The notes under the pieces are model-generated. The model saw only the letters and a program-made list of their open reading frames with translations. It searched no databases and was not told where the DNA came from. 8,754 bases of DNA, from positions 1-8,754 of the forward strand of contig JASHSR010000196.1 of NCBI GenBank assembly GCA_030038645.1, in the 5' to 3' direction. Position 1 is the stretch's first letter. Every line of letters starts with the position of its first letter. This stretch comes from Gammaproteobacteria bacterium. Lineage in GTDB: Bacteria; Pseudomonadota; Gammaproteobacteria; Steroidobacterales; Steroidobacteraceae. A program made the position numbers and the translations under genes. This document shows, piece by piece, positions 7,480 through 8,754 of the stretch.

Positions 7480-7506
7480 ATTAGACGTTCCCGGGGACGG
7501 CCACAA
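7480..7506 (-). promoter_or_regulatory. Possible promoter for the zinc-ribbon gene
   Basis: Directly after the carboxylase stop the minus strand has TTGTGG (3 of 6 matches to the -35 consensus), a 15-base spacer and TCTAAT (5 of 6 matches to the -10 consensus). The -10 ends 34 bases before the ATG at 7445. The spacer is shorter than the optimum of 17 and the -35 is weak, so this is only a candidate. If real, the low-G+C gene and perhaps the ETF-QO gene would be transcribed apart from the carboxylase. Confidence 0.25.
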
Positions 7507-8754
7507 TCACATGCGGAATACGCCGTAGCGCTCGGGTGCCGGCTCGGGCCCGTGGATCGCAAGATGCAATGCCAACCCGAGCACGCGCCGCGAATCGAGC
7601 GGATCGATCACACCATCGTCCCACAGGCGCGCCGTGGCGTAGTACGGGTTGCCCTGGGCCTCGTAGTGCGCGCGGATGTCGCTCATGAACGCCTGCTGCT
7701 CGGCGTCCGGCCACGGCGTGCCGCGCGCCTCGGCGCTCTCTCGGCGTACCGTCGCGAGGACCTGGGCGGCCTGCTCTGCGCCCATGACGGAGATGCGCGA
7801 GTTCGGCCACGTCCACAGAAAGCGCGCTCCGTAGGCGCGGCCGCACATCGCATAGTTGCCCGCGCCGAAGGAGCCGCCGATGATCAGGGTGAGCTTGGGC
7901 ACCGTCGCGCACGCGACGGCCGTCACCATCTTCGCGCCGTCCTTCGCGATGCCGGCGCGCTCGTAGCGCTCGCCCACCATGAAGCCGGTGATGTTCTGCA
8001 GGTAAAGCAGCGGCACCCGCCGGCGGCTCGCGAGCTGCACGAAGTGGGCGCCCTTCAGCGCGGATTCGGAGAACAGGATGCCGTTGCTCGCGACGATGCC
8101 GAGCGGGCAGCCCCAGATGCGCGCGAACCCGCAGACGAGCGTCGCGCCGTACTCGGCCTTGAACTCGTGAAACTCCGAATCGTCGACGAGCCGGCCGATG
8201 ATCTCGCGCACGTCGTAGGGTTGGCGCGCATCCTCCGGGACGATGCCGTAGATCTCGCGGGGATCGAGCCGGGGCTCGCGCGGCTCGGAGCACGCGAGCC
8301 ATGGGGCGCGCGGCGCCGCGAGGCTCGCGAGCGCGGAGCGCGCGAGCGCGAGCGCATGCTCGTCGCTCTCGGCAAGATGATCCGCGACGCCGGAGATGCG
8401 CGCATGGACCTCGCCGCCGCCGAGGGTCTCGGCGTCGACCTCCTCTCCCGTCGCAGCCTTCACGAGCGGGGGACCGCCGAGAAATATCGTGCCCTGGTTG
8501 CGCACGATGATGGTCTCGTCGGACATCGCGGGCACGTACGCGCCGCCCGCGGTGCAGCTGCCCATCACGACGGCGATCTGCGCGATGTTGCGCGCCGACA
8601 TCTGCGCCTGATTGAAGAAGATGCGGCCGAAATGCTCCTTGTCCGGGAACACCTCATCCTGCAGCGGCAGGAACGCGCCGCCGGAGTCGACGAGATAGAC
8701 GCACGGCAGCCGGTGCTCGAGCGCGATCTCCTGCGCGCGCAGGTGCTTCTTCAC
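7507..8754 (-). CDS. liuB: Methylcrotonyl-CoA carboxylase beta (carboxyltransferase) subunit, N-terminus beyond right edge
   Basis: This is the carboxyltransferase subunit of a biotin-dependent acyl-CoA carboxylase. In leucine catabolism the enzyme turns 3-methylcrotonyl-CoA into 3-methylglutaconyl-CoA, using carboxybiotin made by the alpha subunit. The 415 visible residues cover most of the family's roughly 535, with about 120 N-terminal residues outside; the GTG at the edge is an internal valine codon, not a start. Counting from that valine, TAGGAYVPAMSDE is at 68-80, QNITGFMVG at 253-261 and GGSFGAGNYAM at 293-303, the latter two in the C-terminal carboxyltransferase half. The ending YGVFRM is very like the FGVFRM end of Pseudomonas LiuB, and similarity along the whole visible part is high. 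Geranyl-CoA carboxylase beta (AtuC) is a close relative and cannot be fully excluded without the neighbouring genes. The adjacent ETF-QO fits the leucine role, since isovaleryl-CoA dehydrogenase donates electrons to ETF. The alpha subunit gene is not in the window. Confidence 0.9.
   Translation of the reverse strand: MKKHLRAQEIALEHRLPCVYLVDSGGAFLPLQDEVFPDKEHFGRIFFNQAQMSARNIAQIAVVMGSCTAGGAYVPAMSDETIIVRNQGTIFLGGPPLVKAATGEEVDAETLGGGEVHARISGVADHLAESDEHALALARSALASLAAPRAPWLACSEPREPRLDPREIYGIVPEDARQPYDVREIIGRLVDDSEFHEFKAEYGATLVCGFARIWGCPLGIVASNGILFSESALKGAHFVQLASRRRVPLLYLQNITGFMVGERYERAGIAKDGAKMVTAVACATVPKLTLIIGGSFGAGNYAMCGRAYGARFLWTWPNSRISVMGAEQAAQVLATVRRESAEARGTPWPDAEQQAFMSDIRAHYEAQGNPYYATARLWDDGVIDPLDSRRVLGLALHLAIHGPEPAPERYGVFRM

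Noticed and set aside
5115..7484. Two further plus-strand open frames (5115-6245 and 6258-7484) opposite ETF-QO and the zinc-ribbon gene
   Set aside because: Both are antisense in codon register with clear minus-strand genes and lack family motifs. The second is less Arg-rich only because the gene beneath it is lower in G+C.
7486..7500. Near-palindrome GTCCCCGGGAAC after the carboxylase stop as a terminator
   Set aside because: It has no loop and no following T-run, so it cannot form a normal intrinsic terminator.
7446..7562. A 39-residue N-terminal extension of the zinc-ribbon protein
   Set aside because: It would overlap the end of the carboxylase gene, has Arg/Ser-rich sequence with no domain, and the ATG at 7445 has a ribosome site and begins exactly at the first zinc ribbon.
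1..8754. tRNA, rRNA, CRISPR array, transposase or integrase
   Set aside because: I looked on both strands; nearly every base is inside one of five protein genes, and I saw no regularly spaced repeats, terminal inverted repeats or cloverleaf-like segment in the gaps.

Overview
The window comes from a G+C-rich bacterial chromosome. The protein set is a proteobacterial one: a methylcrotonyl-CoA carboxylase beta subunit of the LiuB/MccB type, an ETF-ubiquinone oxidoreductase, a ZapE-type AAA ATPase and a giant (about 1,600-residue family) NAD-dependent glutamate dehydrogenase. A gamma- or beta-proteobacterium is the best guess, but no rRNA or other marker gene is present to settle it.

All five genes lie on the minus strand, so the window reads from right to left in transcription order. 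(1) Right edge, 8754-7507: a biotin-dependent carboxyltransferase beta subunit whose N-terminal part is outside the window. (2) 7445-6384: a 353-residue protein with four zinc ribbons, unassigned to a pathway, with clearly lower G+C than its neighbours. (3) 6350-4743: ETF-ubiquinone oxidoreductase. (4) 4742-3639: ZapE, whose ATG directly abuts the TGA of the preceding gene. (5) 3568 to the left edge: the first 1,189 codons of NAD-glutamate dehydrogenase, with its C-terminus outside the window. Coding density is very high. The only gaps are 61 bases (carboxylase to zinc-ribbon gene), about 33 bases, 0 bases and 70 bases. I see no RNA gene, mobile element, CRISPR array or attachment site.

The metabolic genes fit amino-acid catabolism. 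Methylcrotonyl-CoA carboxylase acts in leucine breakdown. The isovaleryl-CoA dehydrogenase one step earlier passes electrons through ETF to ETF-ubiquinone oxidoreductase and the quinone pool. Glutamate dehydrogenase regenerates 2-oxoglutarate from the glutamate formed by transamination. ZapE is a cell-division ATPase with no evident link to this. The most unusual parts are the low-G+C four-ribbon gene placed inside an otherwise compact G+C-rich run, the extra cysteines near the Fe-S site of ETF-QO, and a consensus TATAAT with an adjacent inverted repeat just upstream of the glutamate dehydrogenase gene. I found no evidence for a defence system or other clearly new system; the four-ribbon protein is the best candidate for something undescribed.
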